Source: Planctomycetota bacterium (GTDB lineage: Bacteria > Planctomycetota > Planctomycetia > Pirellulales > Lacipirellulaceae). From it: a DNA stretch of 11,244 bases. The DNA lies in NCBI GenBank assembly GCA_029259975.1, contig JAJDEE010000161.1:1-11244 (forward strand), written 5' to 3'. The position numbers and the translations under genes were made by a program. The notes under the pieces are model-generated. The model saw only the letters and a program-made list of their open reading frames with translations. It searched no databases and had not been told where the DNA came from. Below, piece by piece: positions 1 to 5,935 of the stretch (positions are counted from its first letter, which is position 1; the number at the start of each line of letters is the position of its first letter).

Positions 1-1
1 C

Positions 2-664
2 GCGGCCCAAAGCGTGCCCCATGCGCCGACCGACGTACAGGCATGGGACGCCGATTTCGTTGCGTTTAGCGGGCACAAAATGCTTGGCCCGTCGGGCGTT
101 GGCATTTTGTACGGCAAAGAATCGCTACTCGACCCGATGCCGCCTTTCCTCGGCGGTGGCAGCATGATCAACGAAGTCCGCCTCGACAGTTTTACGTCGG
201 CCGCTTTGCCCGCCAAGTTCGAGGCCGGCACGCCGCCGATCACGCCGGCGATTGGTATGTCGGCAGCCATCGACTATCTCAACGCGATCGGTCTTGACGA
301 GATTCATTGCCACGAACAACTGCTCGTCGAGCAGGCGTACAACGCACTCAGCCAGATCGACGGCCTTCGCATTCTCGGGCCAGCGCCCGAATATCGTTCG
401 GGTCTGATTAGTTTTGTGTTCGATCACATCCACTCCCACGAGTTTGCTCAAGTGCTCAACGATCGTTTTGGCATCGCTGTCCGCGCCGGACATCACTGCA
501 CTCAACCGCTGCACCATCTGCTCGGCATCGCTGCCAGCACCCGCGCGAGTTTTTATCTTTACAACCAGCCTGACGATGTCGATCGGCTGGTCGAAGGCAT
601 CGTTGAGGTGCAGCGGATGTTTGCTCCGAAAGGCCGCAAGCGGCGGCGAAAGCCGGATGAGTAA
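2..664 (+). CDS. sufS: Cysteine desulfurase SufS, C-terminal part (5' end outside window)
   Basis: PLP-dependent class V aminotransferase-fold enzyme that takes sulfur from cysteine as a persulfide for Fe-S cluster assembly in the cytoplasm. The frame is open from the first bases (AAQSVPHAPTDVQ...), so the start lies upstream of the window; about 220 residues remain of a family usually near 400-415. The PLP-binding lysine is in FSGHKMLGPSG (visible residue 26). The catalytic cysteine is in RAGHHCTQPLHHLLG (visible residue 166), the SufS-type (group II) arrangement rather than the longer IscS loop. The segment TPPITPAIGMSAAIDYL also matches the family. The protein ends in a very basic tail (GRKRRRKPDE) beyond the normal fold. 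Upstream sufBCD genes are likely but not visible. Very sure of the family; sufS over csdA rests on the local motif only. Confidence 0.93.
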   Translation, partial: AAQSVPHAPTDVQAWDADFVAFSGHKMLGPSGVGILYGKESLLDPMPPFLGGGSMINEVRLDSFTSAALPAKFEAGTPPITPAIGMSAAIDYLNAIGLDEIHCHEQLLVEQAYNALSQIDGLRILGPAPEYRSGLISFVFDHIHSHEFAQVLNDRFGIAVRAGHHCTQPLHHLLGIAASTRASFYLYNQPDDVDRLVEGIVEVQRMFAPKGRKRRRKPDE

Positions 665-695
665 GCGAATACTGTAACTCCCGTCCCTTACGGTC

Positions 696-737
696 GGGGT
701 TCGCGGTTTGGGGTTCGCGGTTTGGTATTCGCCGTTC
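696..737. repeat. Short tandem repeat, 14-bp unit
   Basis: The 14-mer GGGGTTCGCGGTTT occurs twice head to tail (696-709 and 710-723), followed by a degraded third copy GGTATTCGCCGTTC (724-737). It lies in the 145-base gap between sufS and the M48 protease gene. No coding sense is apparent; similar GGTTCGCGG phrases are a common intergenic motif in such genomes, from memory. Confidence 0.8.
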
Positions 738-809
738 ATTCCCCCGCCTACCTCTTCCTGCTATATTGAAATCCTGGATTAATCGGGCTTATTACCAAAG
801 GGTGCGCAG

Positions 810-1793
810 ATGTCTCCTCTTCGATTTCCCGGTTCGCGACGGCGCGGCAGATTTCCCTTCCCTCAACAACGCCAGCCACAACAACGCCAGCCTCAGCGGC
901 GACAAGCTCAGCCTGGCCAGCGGCGTCCGGCGTTTGGTCGCGGTGCAGGTGGTGGCCTCAAGGCCAGGCTGATGATTGCGCTGGCCATCGCCGCGTTTGC
1001 GTTTATTAGCTACTACATGAAGCCAGGCGACGTCAACGAAACCACCGGTGAGACCGAACGCGTCGCGATGACCGAAGAAACCGAGGAAATTCAACTCGGT
1101 TTGCAAGCAGCTCCCAAAATGGTTGGTCAACATGGTGGGCCGACGCGTAGCGTAGCCGATCAAGATCGCGTTGACCGAGTCGGCTGGCAGCTGCTCGAAG
1201 CGTTGAATCGTGATCTAGACGAAAAAAACCGTCAGAACCTCGGAAGCAAGCTTCGGAACCCCTACTACAAAGCGTTCCGGTTTACTCTCCTGGCTGACAA
1301 GCAGACCGTCAACGCCTTTGCCCTGCCGGGCGGGCAAGTGTTTGTCACGCACGCGTTGTACGATCAACTCGAGACCGAAGGTCAACTGGCCGGCGTCTTG
1401 GGCCACGAAATCGGGCACGTCATCATGCGTCACGGCAACAAGCGGATGGCCAAACAAGGGATGTATCAAGGCCTGGCAGGTGCGATGGGCGTGTTGAGTG
1501 ACGGCGGGCAAGGTGGCCAAATGGGGCAGATGATCGCCTCGGCACTGAGCATGAAATATGGTCGTGACCACGAACTCGAATCGGACGACTGGGGCGTGAA
1601 GCTCTGCGGTCTAGCCGGCTACGACCCGAACGCGATGAAGGGCGTCATGAAAATTCTCGAGAAATCGTCGGGCGGCAAAGGCCCGCCAGAATTCATGAGT
1701 ACACACCCCAAACCGGCCAACCGTGTCGAGTTCATCGAACGAGCGATTGAAAAGTACTATCCCAACGGCGTGCCGGATGGGTTGCGACCGTAG
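810..1793 (+). CDS. Membrane-anchored M48-family zinc metalloprotease
   Basis: Putative zinc endopeptidase of the M48 (Ste24/HtpX/BepA) clan, 327 residues. The zinc site is HEIGH at residues 199-203 in GVLGHEIGHVIMRHG. The third ligand is Glu255 in DHELESDDWGV, with the usual Asp four residues later. The downstream STHPKPANRVEFI (297-309) is the conserved M48 STHP segment. One hydrophobic segment (about residues 52-69, LMIALAIAAFAFISYY) follows a strongly basic, Gln/Arg/Pro-rich N-terminus, so by the positive-inside rule the N-terminus should be cytoplasmic and the protease domain should face the periplasm. The start is the ATG at 810, the only one that includes the anchor; AAAGGG lies upstream but far (about 8 bases off). 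Likely role is envelope protein quality control (inference). The exact subfamily is not resolved. Confidence 0.88.
   Translation: MSPLRFPGSRRRGRFPFPQQRQPQQRQPQRRQAQPGQRRPAFGRGAGGGLKARLMIALAIAAFAFISYYMKPGDVNETTGETERVAMTEETEEIQLGLQAAPKMVGQHGGPTRSVADQDRVDRVGWQLLEALNRDLDEKNRQNLGSKLRNPYYKAFRFTLLADKQTVNAFALPGGQVFVTHALYDQLETEGQLAGVLGHEIGHVIMRHGNKRMAKQGMYQGLAGAMGVLSDGGQGGQMGQMIASALSMKYGRDHELESDDWGVKLCGLAGYDPNAMKGVMKILEKSSGGKGPPEFMSTHPKPANRVEFIERAIEKYYPNGVPDGLRP
864..893 (+). repeat. In-gene 15-bp tandem repeat coding a Gln/Arg/Pro pentapeptide
   Basis: CAACAACGCCAGCC is repeated exactly with a 15-base period (864-878 and 879-893, last base differing). It encodes QQRQP twice in the disordered basic N-terminus of the M48 protease, followed by degenerate units (QRRQA). 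It is a candidate site for repeat-number change without frameshift. Confidence 0.8.
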
Positions 1794-1831
1794 CGAGTAA
1801 CGTATAGCACATCAAAACCTGGACGACGAAG

Positions 1832-2299
1832 ATGCTCTTATTCCTGTTCCTGCTGTTCACACTGATGCCACTGCTGGAGCTGTGGCTGTTATTTCAGCTT
1901 GGTGATCATTTCGGATTTTGGACGACGGTCTCGGTCGTGCTGCTTACGGGCATGGTCGGCGCGGCGCTTGCTAGGTGGCAAGGTTTTCAGACGATGTTTC
2001 GCATCCAGTCCGAAATGCGAGCAGGAAAAATGCCCGCTCAAGCGATGGGCGACGGCGTACTGATTTTGGTGGCGGGCGTGCTTTTAATTACGCCTGGAGT
2101 GATTACCGACATCGTCGGATTGTCGCTGCTGTTGCCGCCGGTACGATTCGGTGTGCGGAAGAGCTTGCAACTCTGGCTGGCGAAGCATGTCAAGATCGAG
2201 ACCAACGCCGCTTGGCAGGCACACCAACAAAGCTCGCAGCCTGCGGACGGCAATGTCGTTGAAGGCCGCGTAGTCGATGCCCATGTTGTGGACGAATAG
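1832..2299 (+). CDS. fxsA: FxsA-family inner-membrane protein
   Basis: Small integral membrane protein of the FxsA/YtzA family, 155 residues. In E. coli FxsA overexpression relieves F-plasmid exclusion of phage T7 by sequestering PifA; its normal role is not well known. Hydrophobic segments are seen at residues 1-22, 27-46 and 74-102. The family signature is the block DGVLILVAGVLLITPGVITD at 74-93, leading into LLLPPVRFGVRK. The N-terminal LMPLLELWLLFQLG is also typical. The C-terminus is soluble and ends VVEGRVVDAHVVDE, like the family's short acidic tail. Start at ATG 1832, preceded by GAAG directly before the codon. It is 38 bases downstream of the M48 protease gene on the same strand, so the two may be co-transcribed. 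Confidence 0.9.
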   Translation: MLLFLFLLFTLMPLLELWLLFQLGDHFGFWTTVSVVLLTGMVGAALARWQGFQTMFRIQSEMRAGKMPAQAMGDGVLILVAGVLLITPGVITDIVGLSLLLPPVRFGVRKSLQLWLAKHVKIETNAAWQAHQQSSQPADGNVVEGRVVDAHVVDE

Positions 2300-2344
2300 C
2301 TTGGCAAAACAAATCGAACCACGCAGAAATAACGCAAACTAAAG

Positions 2345-2360
2345 AAGCACTTGACTGCTT
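2345..2360 (-). terminator. Possible weak hairpin between convergent fxsA and cytochrome peroxidase genes
   Basis: AAGCA (2345-2349) pairs with TGCTT (2356-2360) around a 6-base loop, 15 bases beyond the peroxidase stop. On the - strand it is followed by CTTTAGTTT, a poor U-tract. Five base pairs only, so it could be chance. Confidence 0.25.
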
Positions 2361-2375
2361 ATTCTGCGGCTTCGT

Positions 2376-3872
2376 TTACTGGGGCAAACGCTCTTGTTCG
2401 ATTTTTGGAAACTCGCTCTTTAGCCCCTCGGCCATGAACTCGACCAAGTCTTTTTTGTCTTGATCGGTCAGGTCGAGCTTTTTGACTTTCTCGCTGAGAT
2501 GCGGATTGGGGTGGCCTCCTTTGGCGTACCACTCGACAACTTCTTCGAGTGTCTGCTGCGAGCCGTCGTGCATGAACGGGCCGGTGTACGAAACATTGCG
2601 TATCGTGGGCGTTTTGAAAGCGCCGCGATCTTTGTCGTCGTTGGTCACGACAAACCGGCCCCAATCGGTTTTGTCGTCAGGCTCCTCAGCATCCATACCA
2701 ACGCCCAAGTTGTGGTACATTTCATCGGTGAAATTTGCACCAAGGTGACAAGCCGTGCAGCCGGCCCTGTCACTGAAAAAAAGTTGGCCACCGCGGATGG
2801 CGCTGTCGCTGATCGGGTGGGCTGTGAGAGGCATTTTGAGATTAGTGTACTCGCGCCAAAGCTCTAGATCTTCGTCATCTAGTTCGGGTTCGTCCTTGGC
2901 TTTTTCTTCTTCAATGAACGCTAGATCATCGGCGTACGATTTTTCAAAGGTGGCAACTTTTTGATAATAGTCCCACGGCGCAGGGCCAGTGACAATGGCC
3001 CGCTCGAAACTGGCGAGCGCCATGCCGACATTGTCGATCGTGACGCCGCCGATCGAGACGCCATCGTCAAAAACTGCCTCGAACTGTTTCGCATAACCGT
3101 TGATGCCTTTGAGCGTTTCGACACAAGCTTCGTGCGTGTTGGCCATCTCGATCGGGTTGGCGATCGGGCCGACTGCCTGCGCTTCGAGCGACTCGGCGCG
3201 ACCGTCCCAAAATTGTGGGCCACTGAGAATACGGTTGTAAGCAATTGGCGAATTGCGCCCGCCCTGTTGGCCGTCAACGCCGATGCCAAACGGGGTGTTT
3301 TTAGCAAAACCGAAATCCGGGTCGTGGCAACTGGCACAGCTAATGGTGTTATCGCTCGACAAGCGGGTGTCGAAGTAAAGCTGGCGGCCTAGTTCGATTT
3401 TGGCACGGGTGAGCGGGTTTTCGTCGATCCCTTTGATTTCGGCAGCCCCAGCGGCAAGGCTTAGCGGCAGCACGGGCTGGAGTGTCACGTGATTCGTGGG
3501 GTTGGCTAACCAAGAATCGATTTGTTCGAGGGTAAGACCGCCTTCGCCGGGAATGCCGGTGAGCAGGTCGCCGCTGCCGAGCAAAACGGCTTCGGGCTGG
3601 GAGGGTTCTGCTTGAGCCTTCGTCTTAGGTTCAGGTTTGGGCTTGGCTACAGGTTCGGACTCGGTTGACTCGCCCGCCGAAGCGGGTTCGTCTGAGGCGG
3701 ATCCGTCTGAACTGGGGGTCGTGGTGGAAGGTGCTTCGGCGAGGGTCGACTCAGCTTGTTCAGTTTTTTTCTGGGGGTCAACAGGTTGCTCTGGTGCACC
3801 TTGAAGCACAAATTTATTCACCAACAACGCAACAGCAACAAACAAAATAACAATGGTGATGAATCGACCCAT
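2376..3872 (-). CDS. Di-heme cytochrome c peroxidase (CCP/MauG family), membrane-anchored
   Basis: Predicted periplasmic di-haem peroxidase that reduces H2O2 with electrons from small c-type carriers; 498 residues. There are two CxxCH haem-attachment sites: CASCH at 179-183 (after LYFDTRLSSDNTIS) and CTACH at 372-376 (in LFFSDRAGCTACHLGANFTD). The family's C-terminal block is TIRNVSYTGPFMHDGSQQTL at 423-442. Residues 4-23 form one hydrophobic anchor, with no good cleavage site (Pro at +1 of the only candidate). A linker rich in Pro, Glu, Ser and Thr follows (about 26-95). An acidic stretch at about 308-345 is extra compared with compact CCPs. Start chosen at 3872: GGGGGAAG lies 2 bases upstream and the anchor begins there. 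An upstream in-frame ATG (4013) would overlap the peroxiredoxin gene by 116 bases. It follows that gene by 25 bases, so co-transcription is likely. CCP and MauG-like activities cannot be separated by reading. Confidence 0.9.
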   Translation of the reverse strand: MGRFITIVILFVAVALLVNKFVLQGAPEQPVDPQKKTEQAESTLAEAPSTTTPSSDGSASDEPASAGESTESEPVAKPKPEPKTKAQAEPSQPEAVLLGSGDLLTGIPGEGGLTLEQIDSWLANPTNHVTLQPVLPLSLAAGAAEIKGIDENPLTRAKIELGRQLYFDTRLSSDNTISCASCHDPDFGFAKNTPFGIGVDGQQGGRNSPIAYNRILSGPQFWDGRAESLEAQAVGPIANPIEMANTHEACVETLKGINGYAKQFEAVFDDGVSIGGVTIDNVGMALASFERAIVTGPAPWDYYQKVATFEKSYADDLAFIEEEKAKDEPELDDEDLELWREYTNLKMPLTAHPISDSAIRGGQLFFSDRAGCTACHLGANFTDEMYHNLGVGMDAEEPDDKTDWGRFVVTNDDKDRGAFKTPTIRNVSYTGPFMHDGSQQTLEEVVEWYAKGGHPNPHLSEKVKKLDLTDQDKKDLVEFMAEGLKSEFPKIEQERLPQ

Positions 3873-3874
3873 GT

Positions 3875-3882
3875 CTTCCCCC
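3875..3882 (-). promoter_or_regulatory. Ribosome binding site deciding the cytochrome peroxidase start
   Basis: On the - strand GGGGGAAG precedes the ATG at 3872 with 2 bases between. It lies between the peroxiredoxin stop and this start, supporting the shorter 498-residue reading over the 545-residue one. Confidence 0.6.
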
Positions 3883-3897
3883 GTGAAAAAAATGACA

Positions 3898-4497
3898 CTA
3901 GCTGCTTTGTGCGTACTCTTTGTCAAAGAATTCTTTGCTGCTTTGCGGGTCTGGCTTAATCGTAGCACTACCTTTTTGCCAATTCGCGGGGCAGACTTCG
4001 CCATTTTCCTCAAAGAACTGCAGAGATTCGACCATCCGTAACGCTTCGTCTACGCTGCGTCCCAGCGGCAAGTCGTTGACGACTTGGTGACGAATCACAC
4101 CTTCTTTATCGATCAAAAACAGGCCACGTAGCGCGATGCCGCCTTCAAGTAGCACGTTGTAGTCGCTGGCGATTTGCTTGTTCAGGTCGGCCACCATCGG
4201 ATACTGAATATCTCCCAAGCCACCTTCGTTACGCGGCACATTGCGCCACGCCAAATGGGTGAAGTGGCTATCGACCGAGCAACTCAAAATCTGCACACCT
4301 GCCGCTTCAAATTTTGCTGCCGCATCGCTAAAAGCGATAATCTCGGTCGGACAGACAAAAGTAAAATCGAGGGGATAGAAAAACAGCAGCACATGTTGGC
4401 CTTTGTACTGCGAAAGCGAAATCTCTTGAAAAGATCCGTTAGGCATCACGGCTTGGGCAGTAAAACCGGGGGCTGGCTGGGTTACGAGGTTGCTCAT
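3898..4497 (-). CDS. Typical 2-Cys peroxiredoxin (AhpC/Prx1 family)
   Basis: Cytoplasmic thiol peroxidase that reduces H2O2, alkyl hydroperoxides and probably peroxynitrite, then is recycled by a thioredoxin or AhpF-type reductase. It has 199 residues, normal for the family. The peroxidatic cysteine is Cys49 in FYPLDFTFVCPTE; the resolving cysteine is Cys169 in NGEVCPANW, which pairs with Cys49 of the partner subunit. The active-site Arg should be in the SHFTHLAWRN region or nearby. GGLG is present at 92-95. The C-terminal helix region reads SKEFF where eukaryotic hyperoxidation-sensitive enzymes have SKEYF. Start at ATG 4497, with GAAAG about 8 bases upstream. It lies 56 bases after tpx and 25 before the cytochrome peroxidase gene, in what looks like a peroxide-defence operon. 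An AhpC name would also be defensible; no ahpF is nearby. Confidence 0.95.
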   Translation of the reverse strand: MSNLVTQPAPGFTAQAVMPNGSFQEISLSQYKGQHVLLFFYPLDFTFVCPTEIIAFSDAAAKFEAAGVQILSCSVDSHFTHLAWRNVPRNEGGLGDIQYPMVADLNKQIASDYNVLLEGGIALRGLFLIDKEGVIRHQVVNDLPLGRSVDEALRMVESLQFFEENGEVCPANWQKGSATIKPDPQSSKEFFDKEYAQSS

Positions 4498-4553
4498 CGA
4501 AATGCTTTCATGAAAGGAAACTTATGACTTATCTCAGACAGAGAGAGGATTTC

Positions 4554-5066
4554 TTATGCCTTCAGCGCCGCCAGGGCGGCATCGTAGTTAGGTTCGTCGG
4601 TCACTTCGCTCACATACTCGACATAGGTGACTTTGCCTTCGGCGTCGAGTACGAAGATCGCGCGGCAGAGAATCAACAGTTCCTCGATCAGCGTCCCCCA
4701 GTTTTTGCCGAAGTTGCGGTTTTGGTAGTCGCTGCCAGAGCGGATGTTGGCGATGTTCTCGGCGCCGCAAAAGCGGTTCATTGCAAACGGTAGATCGAGA
4801 CTGACTGTGATCGCGTTGATCGAGTCGCCCATCGAGCCAAGTTCTTCGTTAAACTTTTTCGTTTGAATCTGGCAGACGCCCGTATCGAGCGAAGGCACAA
4901 CGCTCAGCAACGTCGGCTTACCCTTCACATCGGCGAGTGTGATTGGCTGCATACCACCTTCAAAATAATGCAAGGTAAAATCAGGAGCCGCTTGCCCGGC
5001 CGAGACAGCCTCGCCGGCCAATGTGAGAGGGGCACCTTTGAATGTTACAGCTTTGGCACGGGACAT
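4554..5066 (-). CDS. tpx: Thiol peroxidase Tpx (atypical 2-Cys peroxiredoxin)
   Basis: Lipid- and alkyl-hydroperoxide-preferring peroxiredoxin of the Tpx subfamily, 170 residues (E. coli Tpx has 168). The peroxidatic cysteine is Cys65 in VVPSLDTGVCQIQTKKFNEE. The resolving cysteine is Cys100 in DLPFAMNRFCGAENI; the two form an intramolecular disulfide and are reduced by thioredoxin. The N-terminus VTFKGAPLTLAGEAVSAGQA and the C-terminal YVSEVTDEPNYDAALAAL are characteristic. Start chosen at ATG 5066, which has AAGGA 7 bases upstream and matches the family's start; an in-frame ATG at 5135 would add 23 unrelated residues. It is first gene of the likely tpx-peroxiredoxin-cytochrome peroxidase operon, so its promoter should lie in the 350-base gap upstream. 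Confidence 0.96.
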   Translation of the reverse strand: MSRAKAVTFKGAPLTLAGEAVSAGQAAPDFTLHYFEGGMQPITLADVKGKPTLLSVVPSLDTGVCQIQTKKFNEELGSMGDSINAITVSLDLPFAMNRFCGAENIANIRSGSDYQNRNFGKNWGTLIEELLILCRAIFVLDAEGKVTYVEYVSEVTDEPNYDAALAALKA

Positions 5067-5073
5067 AGGGTTT

Positions 5074-5078
5074 TCCTT
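5074..5078 (-). promoter_or_regulatory. Shine-Dalgarno site deciding the tpx start
   Basis: AAGGA on the - strand with 7 bases to the ATG at 5066. This is a canonical spacing and supports the 170-residue Tpx over the longer in-frame alternative. Confidence 0.65.
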
Positions 5079-5185
5079 TTCGTTTATGCGCTGGCAAATA
5101 GTGTTTGCGGAAGACACGGCGCTCACTGGCCGCAAGCCCTTCAGTATCAGCTTTTATGGGGCGATTGCAAGGGCCGAGAGACTTT

Positions 5186-5219
5186 GAACAGGTCGGATTC
5201 CAGCAGCTCAGAACAGGTC
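5186..5219. repeat. Direct repeat GAACAGGTC, two copies 25 bp apart
   Basis: GAACAGGTC occurs at 5186-5194 and again at 5211-5219, start-to-start 25 bases. It lies about 120-150 bases upstream of tpx, where a regulator of the peroxide operon could bind. No known operator consensus is recognised; chance is possible for 9 bases. Confidence 0.4.
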
Positions 5220-5390
5220 ATTTGTCTCTGGCGATTTTGTAGCAATAGTCGAACTGCGAATCCCACTCGCGCACGAGAACGGATACGCGAAACTCCTACA
5301 GCCAAGTTTTTTTCCCTCGACGTAGGTCGCACTGGCCAGCCAGCCCGACTGCCTGCGGGCTACGCTCGCAATGCATAGAAATCACACAAG

Positions 5391-5417
5391 AAAAAACGGG
5401 AGTCGAAAATGTCGACT
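5391..5417 (-). terminator. Rho-independent terminator after the korAB-CBS operon
   Basis: On the - strand AGTCGA (5412-5417) and TCGACT (5401-5406) form a perfect 6-bp stem around a 5-base loop, then CCCG and six T (5391-5396). The stem starts at the first base after (and touching) the TAA of the zinc-ribbon CBS gene. The stem is short and only half GC, so efficiency may be modest. Confidence 0.5.
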
Positions 5418-5935
5418 TATGCGGACATGCCAATGCGTTCGGACAGATAGCTGAGAATGTCACGGATCGAGATGACGCCGGTTAACTTGCCTTTGGTCAT
5501 GATAGGTAAGTGGCGATAGCCACCAACGTGCATTTTATGCAAGGCAAAGGCGATTTTGTCTTTGGCTTCGAGCGTGATCGGCGCGGACGTCATGACCGAG
5601 CTGATGGGCCGCTCGGCCAATTGGGCGGCATCGACATTTATTTTACGGACAGCGTCGTATTCGCTGAAAATGCCTTGTAGCTCGTCTCCTTCGACAATCA
5701 TGACACAACCAATCGACTTCGTGACGAGCTGGCTTAAGACCTCGCTGATCGACGTTTGTGGCGAGACGGTTAGTGGCGATTTGGGCGAGAGCACCTCAAT
5801 TCGATCTTTCATCAGACCACGTTCGACGGGCGTCTCGAGCGCAGGATGCGTAAGATGCGTCAGTGAATGCTGACAATCATTGCAGATGTCAGCGCCTTCG
5901 GTATTTTCTGATCCACAAAAGGGGCATGCTGTCAT
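5417..5935 (-). CDS. Zinc-ribbon plus CBS-pair protein, coupled to korB
   Basis: Protein of 172 residues with an N-terminal CPFC-x10-CNDC zinc-ribbon (Cys4, 7, 18, 21) and two CBS domains (about 50-106 and 112-168), which together form one Bateman module. Such modules usually bind AMP, ADP, ATP or related ligands. Both repeats keep the ribose-phosphate motif G-x-x-S-x-x-D: GIFSEYD (88-94) and GVISIRD (153-159), with GGYRHLPI at 138-145. There is no catalytic domain, so a regulatory role is inferred. Start chosen at ATG 5935, whose ATGA overlaps the korB stop by 4 bases and begins directly at the zinc ribbon; an ATG at 5947 would add MDGQ and is possible. The overlap implies translational coupling with korB. 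The binding partner is unknown; KorAB is the obvious candidate. Confidence 0.85.
   Translation of the reverse strand: MTACPFCGSENTEGADICNDCQHSLTHLTHPALETPVERGLMKDRIEVLSPKSPLTVSPQTSISEVLSQLVTKSIGCVMIVEGDELQGIFSEYDAVRKINVDAAQLAERPISSVMTSAPITLEAKDKIAFALHKMHVGGYRHLPIMTKGKLTGVISIRDILSYLSERIGMSA

Larger units (their letters stand above)
5067..5390. other. Intergenic region upstream of tpx
   Basis: There is no credible gene between the tpx start and the terminator of the CBS gene. Open frames here are short or antisense to tpx and have no recognisable protein features. The region should hold the tpx promoter on the - strand. A weak candidate is TTGCAA, 18 bases, TACTGA (reading left from about 5170), which is not convincing. 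It also holds a 9-bp direct repeat (GAACAGGTC) and a GC-rich inverted repeat at 5342-5361, AGCCCG and CGGGCT around an 8-base loop, with no U-tract on either side. Confidence 0.6.

Noticed and set aside
125..739. 204-codon - strand frame antisense to sufS
   Set aside because: Shadow of the GC-rich sufS gene; its translation resembles no family.
3873..4013. Longer reading of the cytochrome c peroxidase starting at 4013
   Set aside because: It would overlap the peroxiredoxin coding sequence by 116 bases; the extra 47 residues precede a clear anchor and a good ribosome site at the inner ATG 3872.
4494..4511. Five-codon mini-frame ATG AAA GCA TTT CGA TGA whose stop overlaps the peroxiredoxin start
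   Set aside because: It has no ribosome binding site of its own and such short frames are expected by chance; only ribosome profiling could revive it.
5342..5361. GC-rich inverted repeat AGCCCG/CGGGCT as a terminator
   Set aside because: There is no U-tract on either side and a better terminator lies beside it at 5391-5417.
4863..5378. 171-codon + strand open frame antisense to tpx and the upstream gap
   Set aside because: It opposes a certain gene, has low-complexity, non-family sequence and no supporting start site.
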